Below are positions 1 to 8,673 of a stretch of 64,000 bases of DNA, piece after piece. This DNA is from Brevibacillus composti (lineage in GTDB: Bacteria; Bacillota; Bacilli; Brevibacillales; Brevibacillaceae): positions 1,957,501 to 2,021,500 of the forward strand of contig NZ_CP066308.1 in assembly GCF_016406105.1 (NCBI RefSeq). The letters are read 5' to 3'. The notes below the pieces were generated by a model. The model made no database searches. It was given only the letters and a program-made list of their open reading frames with translations, and was not told the DNA's origin. Made by a program: the position numbers and the translations under genes. Within the stretch, counting starts at the first letter, position 1, and each line of letters begins with the position of its first letter.

Positions 1-102
1 GGGTTGATCGATGAAGTCGGCGGGCTCGGAAAGGCGCTCAAAAAGCTGAATGAACTGATCGAGAAGGCGAGAGCCGGCAACGGAGAGAAGGTGCTGCAGT
101 GA
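1..102 (+). CDS. tepA: ClpP-like translocation-enhancing protein TepA, C-terminal end (5' truncated)
   Basis: Only the last 33 codons are in the window, in frame 1, ending with TGA at 100-102. The peptide begins GLIDEVGGLGKALKKLNELI, which resembles the C-terminal helix of the TepA/ClpP-like (crotonase-fold) serine peptidase group. In B. subtilis tepA lies directly upstream of ylzJ and spoIIIE, as here. The catalytic residues lie outside the window, so the assignment rests on this tail and on gene order. The stop overlaps the GTG start of the next gene (GTGA), which suggests translational coupling. Confidence 0.7.
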   Translation, partial: GLIDEVGGLGKALKKLNELIEKARAGNGEKVLQ

Positions 103-332
103 TCTTTTATTCCGTCATGCCGATGGAAGTCGTATTCGAAGGGATGGATCAACTGGAGAAGCAAGTATTGCAGGAACTGCCCGTTGGCGAGGCGACCATG
201 CTTGTCCAGCAGACCGGCCCCTATGAGGGCAGGCTGGTCCGCCTGATTAGCCCCAACCCGCAGGATTATCTCAATCCGGCGTACGCGCCGGGTCAGGTCA
301 TCCGTTTTCGCCCCGAGCGATTCGGGGAATAA
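99..332 (+). CDS. ylzJ: YlzJ-like small protein
   Basis: A 77-residue protein starting at GTG 99, with a 4-nt overlap with the preceding stop. It resembles the YlzJ-like family (N-terminal MIFYSVMPMEVVFEG, then an acidic stretch and a C-terminal PGQVIRFRPERF). The family function is not known. There is no signal peptide, membrane segment or cysteine motif. Its position between tepA and spoIIIE matches B. subtilis. Being coupled to tepA it is probably translated from the same mRNA, which may end at the hairpin at 382-412. Confidence 0.75.
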   Translation: MIFYSVMPMEVVFEGMDQLEKQVLQELPVGEATMLVQQTGPYEGRLVRLISPNPQDYLNPAYAPGQVIRFRPERFGE

Positions 333-357
333 GTCCTGTATTTCTACGATTTTCCTG

Positions 358-366
358 TGTTATACT
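358..366 (+). promoter_or_regulatory. Extended -10 promoter upstream of spoIIIE
   Basis: TGTTATACT is a good extended -10 element (TGn followed by TATACT at 361-366). There is no clear -35 box. The predicted start near 373 lies only about 10 nt before the hairpin at 382-405, so transcripts would meet a terminator almost at once. Confidence 0.4.
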
Positions 367-381
367 AGATGTGAACGAACA

Positions 382-412
382 GCAGCCGAACATCATGCCG
401 GCTGCCTTTTTA
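382..412 (+). terminator. Rho-independent terminator after ylzJ / before spoIIIE
   Basis: Arms GCAGCCG (382-388) and CGGCTGC (399-405) are perfectly complementary with a 10-nt loop and are followed by CTTTTTAT. It ends tepA-ylzJ transcripts and may also attenuate the promoter at 358-366. Confidence 0.75.
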
Positions 413-464
413 TACGCATGCAGGCTTATGCCGTCGCGGGAATGAGAGAAAGGAGGCATGCCAT

Positions 465-2897
465 CTGAGTAGAAGAGAGAAAAGACAGTCGCAAACGGCA
501 GTAGCCTCTGTTGTCAAACTGGAGCTGGTGGGTCTGGTCGTGATCGTCCTGAGCCTGATCGGTCTGTTGGAGAGCGGGTGGCTAGGCAAAAACATCCTCG
601 CCTTCCTGTTCCGGTTTTTGGCGGGATCGTGGGATTTCACCATCCCCGTCTTGATGATGGGACTGTCCGTACATATGATGTTTACGCGCAAGCCGCCGCG
701 CCTGTCGATACGCGTATGTGGCTTGCTGTTGATTCTGCTCGCCGTATTGACCTGGGATCATCTGATTTTGTACAAGCAGATCACAGCGGGAGGCACATTT
801 GCCGAGCAGAGCATCCTGAAAGTGACGTGGGACCGGCTCTTGCTCGACCATGGTCAAAAGGTTTCGACGACCGGTGTGGGCGGAGGCATGGTCGGTGCCC
901 TGCTGTTCGCGATCTGCAACGCTTTGGTTGGCCTCGTCGGGACCGGGCTGATGATCGGTTTTCTGTTCCTGGTCGGATTGATGTTCTTATTTAATCTCTC
1001 GTACGTGGATATCGCCCTTTTTGTGAAGGACAAGCTGGCTTCTCTGTATGCCAAGATAAAAGATTCAGTCAAAGATTCGATAGACATGCTGCAAAGCGAG
1101 AGCCAGAAAAGAAAGCAGCAGGCGGAGGCCGCGCGCGAAGCCGCCAAATCGAAGCAGGCGGAAGAAGCGGCCGCGGGTACAGGTGTGCCTGTCGGCGAGA
1201 CTGCCGCAGGAGCCGCACCGGTAGTCGAAGCGATGCCTGGCGAGACAGATCGTGACCCTGGGCAGCCTGTCGTAGCGCCGTTAATTCGCGATTTTGCCGA
1301 AAAGCTGGCAACCGAACAGGACAGCGATACAGACGGAAATGGACATGTTCACGCCGGACACAGTCAAACCGGACCGGCTGCTCTCAAACAGGGGGCTGGA
1401 CCATACAGGCAGGCAGACCGGGAAATTACCTTCTCCCTCGAAGGAGAGGAAGAAATTTTTGGCACGCTGGAGGAAGCGGGCGCACAGCTCAGCATTCCGT
1501 ATATCTTGCCGAGCATCCAGATGCTGTCCCGCCCCAAAGGGTATACGCCGGGCAAGGACGTCGATCACACGTCCAATGCCAACAAACTGGTGCAGACGCT
1601 GAAAAGCTTTGGCGTCAACGCCATCGTCTCGGAGGTCCATCGCGGCCCCGCCGTGACGCGCTATGAAGTGCAGCCTGCCACCGGCGTAAAAGTGAGCAGA
1701 ATCGTCAGTTTGACCGATGATCTCGCGCTGGCGCTGGCGGCAAAGGACATACGGATCGAAGCGCCCATCCCTGGCAAATCGGCCATCGGGATCGAGATTC
1801 CCAATTCCGAGGTGGCGATGGTCTCCCTCCGAGAAGTGCTGGAAGCTCCCTCCTACCAGGATGCCTCGGCCAAACTGACCGTCGCGCTGGGCCGGGATAT
1901 TTCCGGCGAGCCGATCGTGGCCGATCTGACCAAAATGCCCCACCTTCTCGTAGCCGGTGCGACCGGGAGCGGAAAGTCCGTCTGCATCAACGGCTTGATC
2001 ATGAGCATTTTGTTCAAGGCGACACCCGATGAGGTCAAGCTGATGATGGTGGACCCGAAAATGGTGGAACTCAATGTCTACAACGGCATCCCGCATCTCC
2101 TGGCGCCGGTGGTGACCGATCCGCGCCGCGCCTCGGTGGCGCTGAAAAAGGTGGTCGCGGAGATGGAGCGGCGCTATAATCTCTTTGCCAAGACAGGCAG
2201 CCGCAACATCGAGATGTACAACCAGCAGGCAGACGGATCGCCGCTTCCGTACATCGTGGTCATCGTCGACGAGCTGGCCGACCTGATGATGGTCGCGCCG
2301 GGTGAAGTGGAGGACGCCATTTGCCGGTTGGCGCAGATGGCGAGGGCTGCCGGCATTCATTTGATCATTGCGACACAGCGGCCGTCTGTGGATGTCATCA
2401 CGGGTCTGATCAAGGCGAATATTCCGTCGAGGATCGCCTTTGGCGTATCGTCGATGGCCGATTCTCGGACGATCCTCGACATGGGCGGCGCAGAAAAGCT
2501 GCTCGGCCGAGGCGACATGCTGTATCTTCCGATGGGCGCCTCCAAACCGACCCGCGTCCAGGGAGCCTTCGTCTCGGACAAGGAAGTAGAAGAGGTAGTC
2601 AGATTTGTGAAAGAGCAGCAGGAAGCCCGCTATCAGGAGGACATGATTCCGGAGGAGATCTCGGAAGAAGCCCAGCCTGTAGCCGATGACGACATGTTCG
2701 ATCAGGCCGTCCAGGTAGTCGTCGAGGCCCAGACCGCATCGGCATCGCTCCTGCAGCGGAGGCTGCGGGTGGGATATACCCGTGCCGCCCGGCTGATCGA
2801 CATGATGGAAGCACAGGGAATCGTGGGGCCGTACGAAGGCAGCAAGCCGCGGGAAGTGCGGATTCCGCGCCCTGCTCCCGAGAGCAATATTTCATAA
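465..2897 (+). CDS. spoIIIE: DNA translocase FtsK/SpoIIIE
   Basis: An 810-residue membrane-anchored, ATP-driven DNA pump that moves chromosomal DNA through the division or sporulation septum. The first ~190 residues hold about four hydrophobic membrane segments. A charged, Ala/Glu-rich linker follows, then the RecA-like motor with Walker A GATGSGKS at about 498-505 and a Walker B-like [11 protein letters not shown] winged-helix gamma domain of the KOPS/SRS-reading type occupies about 745-810. Start choice: the first in-frame GTG is at 528, but the homologous N-terminal region (basic residues, then KLELVG) extends upstream. The only in-frame candidate with a well-placed ribosome site (AAAGGAGG, 449-456) is CTG at 465. 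No ATG, GTG or TTG occurs in frame between 390 and 528. A five-codon ATG-to-TAG ORF (458-472) overlaps this start. Confidence 0.93.
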   Translation: MSRREKRQSQTAVASVVKLELVGLVVIVLSLIGLLESGWLGKNILAFLFRFLAGSWDFTIPVLMMGLSVHMMFTRKPPRLSIRVCGLLLILLAVLTWDHLILYKQITAGGTFAEQSILKVTWDRLLLDHGQKVSTTGVGGGMVGALLFAICNALVGLVGTGLMIGFLFLVGLMFLFNLSYVDIALFVKDKLASLYAKIKDSVKDSIDMLQSESQKRKQQAEAAREAAKSKQAEEAAAGTGVPVGETAAGAAPVVEAMPGETDRDPGQPVVAPLIRDFAEKLATEQDSDTDGNGHVHAGHSQTGPAALKQGAGPYRQADREITFSLEGEEEIFGTLEEAGAQLSIPYILPSIQMLSRPKGYTPGKDVDHTSNANKLVQTLKSFGVNAIVSEVHRGPAVTRYEVQPATGVKVSRIVSLTDDLALALAAKDIRIEAPIPGKSAIGIEIPNSEVAMVSLREVLEAPSYQDASAKLTVALGRDISGEPIVADLTKMPHLLVAGATGSGKSVCINGLIMSILFKATPDEVKLMMVDPKMVELNVYNGIPHLLAPVVTDPRRASVALKKVVAEMERRYNLFAKTGSRNIEMYNQQADGSPLPYIVVIVDELADLMMVAPGEVEDAICRLAQMARAAGIHLIIATQRPSVDVITGLIKANIPSRIAFGVSSMADSRTILDMGGAEKLLGRGDMLYLPMGASKPTRVQGAFVSDKEVEEVVRFVKEQQEARYQEDMIPEEISEEAQPVADDDMFDQAVQVVVEAQTASASLLQRRLRVGYTRAARLIDMMEAQGIVGPYEGSKPREVRIPRPAPESNIS

Positions 2898-2938
2898 AAG
2901 AATAATCACAAAATATATATAGCGATAAGTCACGAATG

Positions 2939-2993
2939 TAGGGGCGAATCAGGCAAGCAATAAAAAAATTGGCTTGCATGATATTCGCCCCTA
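2939..2993. repeat. Long two-part inverted repeat between spoIIIE and the GntR gene
   Basis: Outer arms TAGGGGCGAAT (2939-2949) and ATTCGCCCCTA (2983-2993) are perfect complements over 11 bp. Inside them GCAAGC (2953-2958) pairs with GCTTGC (2972-2977) around an A-rich loop. No T-run follows on the plus strand, so this is not a typical terminator. It may end spoIIIE mRNA, act as a cruciform or operator, or be a small miniature element. Confidence 0.6.
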
Positions 2994-3050
2994 AGGTACA
3001 ATTTTTAGGGATACAAAGGAAATTGTTGTTATCGTCTTTTGTATTCAAGA

Positions 3051-3066
3051 GGTCTGACGTCTTACC
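3051..3066. promoter_or_regulatory. Imperfect palindrome, candidate GntR operator
   Basis: GGTCTGACGTCTTACC is a 16-bp palindrome with six of eight pairs matched. It lies 35 bp upstream of the GntR-family gene, a usual position for autoregulation. No experimental consensus is known to me for this regulator, so this is only a candidate. Confidence 0.3.
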
Positions 3067-3100
3067 TATTGCATAGCAGAGAAAGCAGGAGTGAAGGAAG

Positions 3101-3826
3101 ATGAGCGTCAAGGGGAACTTCCGCTCGCTTTGTCTCTTGGTTATGGACAAGATTAAAAGCGACATTGAATCAGGGACGTTAAAACCCGGTGTGCGCCTCC
3201 CTTCCGAAGCCGACCTGTCCAAACAGCTAGGTGTGAGTCGAGCGACGCTGCGAGAAGCACTTCGTCTCCTGGAGGAGGAGAAAATTGTCATCCGAAAGCA
3301 TGGAGTCGGCACATTTATTCATGCGAGACCTGTTTTTTCGGGTGGAATTGGGGAACTCTTTAGTGTGACGGATGCGATCGAACGCCAGGGCTATGTTGCC
3401 GGCACAACCATATTGCGTACAGCCTACGGCGAACCAGCGGAGGAAGAACAAAAGCGCCTTTCTCTCAATCCAGGTGAGGGTGTTCTCATGGTAGAACGCA
3501 TTCGCACGGCAGATGGAGAGCCGGTCGTCTACTGTTTCGACCGAATCCCCGCTCAGCTCGTACCTGGGGGCTATACTGAAGGTGGAGAGTCTATTTTCAA
3601 GTGGCTGGAGTCAGTTACGGGGATTCGCATCGCTTACGCAGTCGCTGATATTGAGCCGCTGGGGTATTGCGAACGGATATCCTCTTTGTTGCAGTGCAGC
3701 AAGGCAACTCCACTACTGCTCTTGAAACAGATTCACTACGATGAGAGTGAAAAGCCCGTTCTCTACTCGCACAACTACTTTCGGGCGGACAAATTTCACT
3801 TTCAAGTCGTACGCAGACGGTTGTAA
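3101..3826 (+). CDS. ymfC: GntR/HutC-family transcriptional regulator (YmfC-like)
   Basis: A 241-residue DNA-binding regulator. Residues ~10-75 form the GntR winged helix-turn-helix (LPSEADLSKQLGVSRATLRE, then a wing ending in VGTFI). Residues ~95-235 are a UTRA effector domain of the HutC subfamily, which binds small ligands such as sugars or amino acid derivatives. ATG 3101 follows an AGGAGTGA ribosome site. Gene order spoIIIE-ymfC matches B. subtilis. It sits 58 bp upstream of the nucleoside-type ABC operon on the same strand, so it probably controls that operon; this is inference from position. The palindrome at 3051-3066 may be its autoregulatory site. Confidence 0.88.
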   Translation: MSVKGNFRSLCLLVMDKIKSDIESGTLKPGVRLPSEADLSKQLGVSRATLREALRLLEEEKIVIRKHGVGTFIHARPVFSGGIGELFSVTDAIERQGYVAGTTILRTAYGEPAEEEQKRLSLNPGEGVLMVERIRTADGEPVVYCFDRIPAQLVPGGYTEGGESIFKWLESVTGIRIAYAVADIEPLGYCERISSLLQCSKATPLLLLKQIHYDESEKPVLYSHNYFRADKFHFQVVRRRL

Positions 3827-3884
3827 CAGTGGGGGAAACCTCACTCAACAATTTCTATATTTAAAAAACAGGGGGTATTCAGAC

Positions 3885-4937
3885 ATGAAAAAGGTACTTT
3901 CCGTCCTATCCGTGGCAACCCTCAGCCTGTCGCTCGTGCTGGCTGGCTGTGGCAATAAGCCAGAGGGACAACCGCAAGGCGCTGGCGAACAGGGTGGAGC
4001 ACAAGGCGGTGCCGCACCGACTGCACGCATCGGTATGGTTACCGACGTTGGCGGTGTAAACGACAACTCCTTTAACCAGAGCGCATGGGAAGGTCTGCAA
4101 AAACTGCAAAAAGACCTGAACCTGGCAGAAGGCAGCGTAGACTACCTGCAATCCACTTCTGACGCGGACTACATTCCGAACCTGACGCAATTCGTCAAAG
4201 ACAACTGGGATTTGACGTGGGGGATCGGTTTCGTCATCGGTGACCACGTGAAGAAAGTAGCGACGGAGAACCCTGACAGCAAGCTGGCGATTATCGACGC
4301 GGAAGTAGACGCGCCAAACGTGGAATCCGTCCTCTTCAAAGAGCATGAAGGTTCCTTCCTGGTTGGTGTCGTTGCCGCGAAAATGACCAAATCCAAAAAG
4401 ATTGGGTTCGTCGGCGGTATGGAAATCCCGGTTATCAAACGCTTTGAGCTGGGCTTTGAAGCTGGTGTAAAAGCAGTTGACCCGAGCATTGAAGTGATCA
4501 CTGTATACACAGGTGCTTTCGACAAGCCTGACCTGGGCAAATCCACTGCTTCCCAAATGTACGACCAAGGCGCGGACATCATCTTCCACGCATCCGGCGC
4601 TACTGGCGACGGTGTATTCAACGAAGCAAAAGCCCGCAAATCCAAAGGCCAAGACGTATGGGTAATCGGTGTGGACAAAGACCAATCCCTGACATTTGGC
4701 GACGACATCACGCTGACCTCCATGGTAAAACGCGTAGATGAAGCCGTGTACCGCGTCTCCAAAGACGTGATTGACGGCAAATTCCAAGGCGGCAAAATCG
4801 TATGGCTGGGTCTGGCTGAAAACGGTGTAGGCTTGGCGGATACCTCCAGCAAAAACGTACCGGAAGATGTACTGAAGCTGGCTGATGAATTCAAAGAGAA
4901 GATCGTCAAAGGTGAAATTACAGTACCAGAGAAGTAA
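3885..4937 (+). CDS. nupN: BMP-family (PnrA-like) nucleoside-binding lipoprotein
   Basis: A 350-residue extracellular substrate-binding lipoprotein of an ABC importer. The signal peptide ends in the lipobox LAGC with Cys22 as the lipidated residue, followed by a Gly/Gln-rich linker to about residue 45. The mature part carries the BMP/PnrA signature (IGMVTDVGGVNDNSFNQSAW), typical of purine-nucleoside binders such as TmpC/PnrA and B. subtilis NupN (YufN). ATG 3885 follows GGGGGT. It is the first gene of an operon with the two-domain ATPase and two permeases downstream. A strong hairpin after the stop probably makes it more abundant than the membrane parts. Nucleoside specificity is inferred from the family. 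Confidence 0.9.
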   Translation: MKKVLSVLSVATLSLSLVLAGCGNKPEGQPQGAGEQGGAQGGAAPTARIGMVTDVGGVNDNSFNQSAWEGLQKLQKDLNLAEGSVDYLQSTSDADYIPNLTQFVKDNWDLTWGIGFVIGDHVKKVATENPDSKLAIIDAEVDAPNVESVLFKEHEGSFLVGVVAAKMTKSKKIGFVGGMEIPVIKRFELGFEAGVKAVDPSIEVITVYTGAFDKPDLGKSTASQMYDQGADIIFHASGATGDGVFNEAKARKSKGQDVWVIGVDKDQSLTFGDDITLTSMVKRVDEAVYRVSKDVIDGKFQGGKIVWLGLAENGVGLADTSSKNVPEDVLKLADEFKEKIVKGEITVPEK

Positions 4938-4958
4938 GAGCGAATGCTGCTGACACGG

Positions 4959-4995
4959 ACAAGGCTAGTTCGAGCAACTAGCCTTGTTCTTTACC
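4959..4995 (+). terminator. Hairpin attenuator between binding-protein and ATPase genes
   Basis: Arms ACAAGGCTAGTT (4959-4970) and AACTAGCCTTGT (4976-4987) pair over 12 bp with a 5-nt loop, followed by a broken T-rich tail. Within an operon this would give partial termination, raising lipoprotein mRNA over transporter mRNA. Confidence 0.75.
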
Positions 4996-5031
4996 TTCTT
5001 CACTAGACCCACGAAAACGGGGGGAACACGG

Positions 5032-6573
5032 TTGAAACCAGTACAGACTGTTGTAGAAATGCGCGGCATTACCAAGCGCTTCCCCGGCATTGTTGCCAAT
5101 GACAACATCAATCTTGTCGTGAAAAAAGGGGAAATCCACGCCCTTCTGGGAGAGAATGGCGCTGGCAAGTCCACGTTAATGAACATTTTATTCGGCCTTT
5201 ATCAGCCTGAAGAAGGCGATATCCTGATCAATGAAAAGATCGTGAAAATCACGAGTCCTAACGTCGCGAATGAACTGGGCATCGGCATGGTCCATCAACA
5301 TTTTATGCTGGTGGAGAAGTTCACTGTTGCCGAAAACATCGTTTTAGGAAACGAGCCAAGGTCCGGGTTACAGATAGATATGCAACGCGCTATTTCCGAT
5401 GTGGAGAGACTGTCCAATCAATACGGGCTCAAAGTCGATCCGCGGGCGAAAATCGAAGATATTTCCGTAGGCATGCAACAGCGTGTGGAGATTTTGAAAA
5501 CGCTTTACCGCGGTGCCGATATCCTGATTTTTGACGAGCCTACAGCCGTTTTAACCCCCCAAGAAATTCTAGAACTCATCGAGATCATGAATAATTTGGT
5601 CAAAGAGGGCAAAACGATTATCCTGATTACCCACAAGCTGAAGGAAATCATGGCTGTCTGCGACACCGTCACCATTATCCGCAGGGGGAAAGTAATTGAT
5701 TCCCTGGCTATCAAAGACACGAATCCAGATGAGCTTGCCGCCAAAATGGTAGGCAGAGAGGTAAATTTCCGGGTGGACAAGCAAGAGTCCAATCCCAAGG
5801 AAGTCATCCTGTCCGTCGAAGGGATTACCGCGATGGGCAACCGCGGCGTGAACGCGCTGAACAATATCTCGCTGGAGGTAAGAGGCGGGGAGATTCTCGG
5901 CATTGCCGGTGTAGACGGGAACGGACAGAGCGAGCTGATCGAGGTGCTCACGGGCCTTAGAAAAGCATCCAGCGGCCGCATCCTCCTGAAGGGCAAGGAG
6001 ATTACCAATCAAACGCCTCGCGTCATCTCCGAGTCGGGCCTGTCCCACATTCCGGAGGACCGCCATAAGCACGGGCTCATTCTCGACTTTTCGATGAGCG
6101 AGAACATGGTGCTCGAAACCTATTTTCACCCCGAATTTAACAAAAACGGATTTCTCGATTACGGGGCGATTGACAAGCACGCCAGCAAGCTGATCGAGGA
6201 ATTTGACGTGCGGACGCCGAGCATCTACACGCCGGCACGCGCATTGTCCGGGGGGAATCAGCAAAAGGCGATTATCGCCCGGGAGATCAACAAGGATCCG
6301 GATCTGCTGATCGCCGCTCAGCCTACGCGCGGCCTGGACGTCGGCGCGATTGAATTTATCCACAGACGTCTCATCGAACAGCGGGACAAAGGGAAAGCCG
6401 TGTTGCTGCTCTCGCTGGAGCTGGACGAAATCATCAACGTCTCCGACCGGATCGCCGTCATTTACGAAGGGCAGATCGTCGGCGTCGTCAATGCGAAAGA
6501 GACCAATGAGCAAGAACTGGGCTTGATGATGTCCGGTGGAAAACGAATGCAAGGAGGCGGCAACGGTGAATAG
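5032..6573 (+). CDS. nupO: Nucleoside ABC transporter, two-domain ATPase
   Basis: A 513-residue protein with two ABC ATPase domains in tandem, as in RbsA/NupO. The first domain has Walker A GENGAGKST at ~40, signature SVGMQQR and Walker B DILIFDEPTA. The second has a degenerate P-loop (GVDGNGQSE at ~293), signature LSGGNQQ and a PTRGLD D-loop, typical of this family where only one site is fully active. TTG at 5032 is chosen because it follows ACGGGGGGAACA at the right distance and starts just before the conserved VEMRGITKRFPG. It powers the permeases encoded next. The end overlaps the next gene by 8 nt. Confidence 0.92.
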   Translation: MKPVQTVVEMRGITKRFPGIVANDNINLVVKKGEIHALLGENGAGKSTLMNILFGLYQPEEGDILINEKIVKITSPNVANELGIGMVHQHFMLVEKFTVAENIVLGNEPRSGLQIDMQRAISDVERLSNQYGLKVDPRAKIEDISVGMQQRVEILKTLYRGADILIFDEPTAVLTPQEILELIEIMNNLVKEGKTIILITHKLKEIMAVCDTVTIIRRGKVIDSLAIKDTNPDELAAKMVGREVNFRVDKQESNPKEVILSVEGITAMGNRGVNALNNISLEVRGGEILGIAGVDGNGQSELIEVLTGLRKASSGRILLKGKEITNQTPRVISESGLSHIPEDRHKHGLILDFSMSENMVLETYFHPEFNKNGFLDYGAIDKHASKLIEEFDVRTPSIYTPARALSGGNQQKAIIAREINKDPDLLIAAQPTRGLDVGAIEFIHRRLIEQRDKGKAVLLLSLELDEIINVSDRIAVIYEGQIVGVVNAKETNEQELGLMMSGGKRMQGGGNGE

Positions 6574-7636
6574 AATCGCAGCCATTTTTACCAAGGAATC
6601 TTTCCTCGTGCCGGTTGCTGCCATCATTCTCGGATTGCTCACAGGGGCCGTCGCCATGCTGGCTGGCGGATTTAATCCGATCCAGGCCTACGCTTCGCTC
6701 ATCGAGAAAGTTTTTGGCAATGCCTATAATTTTGGGGAAACGATCCGTCAGATCACGCCGCTGATTTTTACAGGCTTGTCCGTCGCGTTTGCTTTCCGGA
6801 CGGGACTGTTTAACATCGGGGCGGAAGGCCAGTTTATCATCGGCATGATCGCATCGACGGCTGTGGGGATCTCTTTTGATCTGCCCTGGTATCTCCATGC
6901 GCCGCTGGCCGTGGTGGCCGGCGGTCTGGCGGGCGGCCTCTGGGGAGCCATCGCGGGATGGCTGAAAGCCGCGCGCGGCGTCAATGAGGTCATCACGACG
7001 ATCATGCTCAACTGGATCGCTTTGTATTTTGCCAACTATATTCTCAAGGCTTTCTACGTCGCGGAAGGTCAGCAGCGCTCGGACATGATCAAAGACTCCG
7101 CTTCCATCTCGTTTACGTGGCTTTCGCAAATGTTTGACAGTGCCCGTTTGCACTGGGGGACTCTTTTGGCCGTATTGGCAGCTGTTTTCTTCTACGTCTT
7201 GTTGTGGAAGACCAAGACAGGCTTCGAGCTTCGCGCAGTCGGTCTAAATCCGCATGCTTCGGAATACGCGGGGATGAACGTCAACCGCAATGTGGTGAAT
7301 GCCATGTTCGTCGGCGGCATGTTCGCCGGCATCGGCGGCGCCTGCGAAATCCTGGGCGTTTTCCACTATCAATCGATCATGGCTGCACAGCCGGGGTACG
7401 GCTTTGACGGAATCGCCGTCGCGCTGATCGGAGGGAATACGCCGCTGGGTGTCGTCCTCGGGGCGATTCTGTTCGGGATTCTGACTTTCGGGGCGGCAGG
7501 CATGAAGTTCGGCGCCGGCGTGCCGGTTGAACTGATCCGGGTGGTCATCTCCTCCGTGATCTTCTTCGTCGCCGCACATGGAATTGTGAAGTTTTTCTTG
7601 AAGCCAATCTGGAAGAAGAAGGAGGGTGGACACTGA
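6566..7636 (+). CDS. nupP: Nucleoside ABC transporter permease
   Basis: A 356-residue integral membrane permease of the BPD_transp_2 class, with about 8-10 hydrophobic segments and the family motif GLFNIGAEGQFIIG. GTG 6566 follows AAGGAGG (6551-6557) and lies inside the end of nupO, so the two are translationally coupled. With nupQ it forms the channel for the solute delivered by the 3885 lipoprotein. The stop shares bases with the next start (TGATG). Confidence 0.92.
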   Translation: MNRIAAIFTKESFLVPVAAIILGLLTGAVAMLAGGFNPIQAYASLIEKVFGNAYNFGETIRQITPLIFTGLSVAFAFRTGLFNIGAEGQFIIGMIASTAVGISFDLPWYLHAPLAVVAGGLAGGLWGAIAGWLKAARGVNEVITTIMLNWIALYFANYILKAFYVAEGQQRSDMIKDSASISFTWLSQMFDSARLHWGTLLAVLAAVFFYVLLWKTKTGFELRAVGLNPHASEYAGMNVNRNVVNAMFVGGMFAGIGGACEILGVFHYQSIMAAQPGYGFDGIAVALIGGNTPLGVVLGAILFGILTFGAAGMKFGAGVPVELIRVVISSVIFFVAAHGIVKFFLKPIWKKKEGGH

Positions 7637-8595
7637 TGGATTGGGGCGTCGTTTTCAGCAACCTGATTCACGATACCATCGTGTTTTCCACTGCCTTGAT
7701 CTTTGCCGCACTGGGCGGGATGTACTCGGAACGCTCCGGCGTGGTCAACATTGCCCTCGAAGGAATGATGGTCATCGGTGCCTTTACAGGCGCGGTGGTG
7801 ACCTATTTCGCCCAGGACGCCTTTGGCGGATTGGCGCCGTGGATCGGCTTTTTGGCAGCATGCATCGCAGGGGCAATTTTCGCCTCGCCGCACGCAGTGG
7901 CGTCGATCACCTTCCGTGCGGATCAGGTGGTCAGCGGGGTGGCCCTCAACTTCTTGGCAGTCGGGCTCTCGGTCTACCTGACCAAAATTATTTTCAATGG
8001 CGCAGGACAAACCACGACACTGCAAGAGGTATTCGGCAAATGGCATATTCCGCTCCTCAGTGACATTCCGATCTTGGGACACGCCGTTTTTGAGGGGTAT
8101 CCGACCAGTTATATCGCCTTTGTGCTCGTGGGCATTTCCTGGTATTTGCTGTTCAAAACCTCCTTTGGCCTTCGCCTCCGCGCCGTGGGCGAGCATCCGC
8201 GGGCAGCGGATACCGTCGGGATCAACGTAAAGCGCATGCGCTATACCGCTGTACTGATCTCCGGCGCTTTGGCAGCCATGGGCGGAGCGACGATCTCGCT
8301 TACAACGACCAGCAACTTTTCCCACAATACCGTTTCCGGCCAAGGCTTTATCGCGCTGGCGGCATTGATCTTCGGAAAGTGGCATCCGATGGGAGCGATG
8401 GGGGCGGCGCTGTTCTTCGGGGTGGCCCAAGCCTTTAAATCGCTGGTCCAAATCTTCGGTTTGACCAAATACGTCCCGACCGAAGTGATCTTCATGCTGC
8501 CGTACGTCCTCACCATTTTGGTGCTGGCCGGCGTGGTTGGCCGCTCCAGTGCGCCAGCTGCACTGGGCAAGGCGTACGAGACCGGATCGCGCTGA
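7636..8595 (+). CDS. nupQ: Nucleoside ABC transporter permease, second subunit
   Basis: A 319-residue BPD_transp_2 permease with the motif SGVVNIALEGMMVIG at ~35-50, the equivalent of the GLFNIGAEGQ motif in its partner. ATG 7636 overlaps the stop of nupP; the ribosome site is GGAGGGTGG just upstream. It is the last gene of the operon. No convincing terminator lies immediately downstream; the 78 bp to the M23 gene contain only a weak hairpin (TGCGAT/ATCGCA) near 8635-8660. Confidence 0.92.
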   Translation: MDWGVVFSNLIHDTIVFSTALIFAALGGMYSERSGVVNIALEGMMVIGAFTGAVVTYFAQDAFGGLAPWIGFLAACIAGAIFASPHAVASITFRADQVVSGVALNFLAVGLSVYLTKIIFNGAGQTTTLQEVFGKWHIPLLSDIPILGHAVFEGYPTSYIAFVLVGISWYLLFKTSFGLRLRAVGEHPRAADTVGINVKRMRYTAVLISGALAAMGGATISLTTTSNFSHNTVSGQGFIALAALIFGKWHPMGAMGAALFFGVAQAFKSLVQIFGLTKYVPTEVIFMLPYVLTILVLAGVVGRSSAPAALGKAYETGSR

Positions 8596-8673
8596 TTAAC
8601 ATTTTTTGCGTCTGGAACCTGCTGCTTCCCCTATGCGATAATGTGTACGATTTCATCGCACAGGGGGGATACG

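Noticed and set aside
1281-2360. 359-codon minus-strand open frame inside spoIIIE, and similar long frames opposite nupO, nupQ, ymfK-rodZ, mutS and mutL
   Set aside because: All are antisense shadows of well-identified genes, rich in His/Arg and without domains or ribosome sites.
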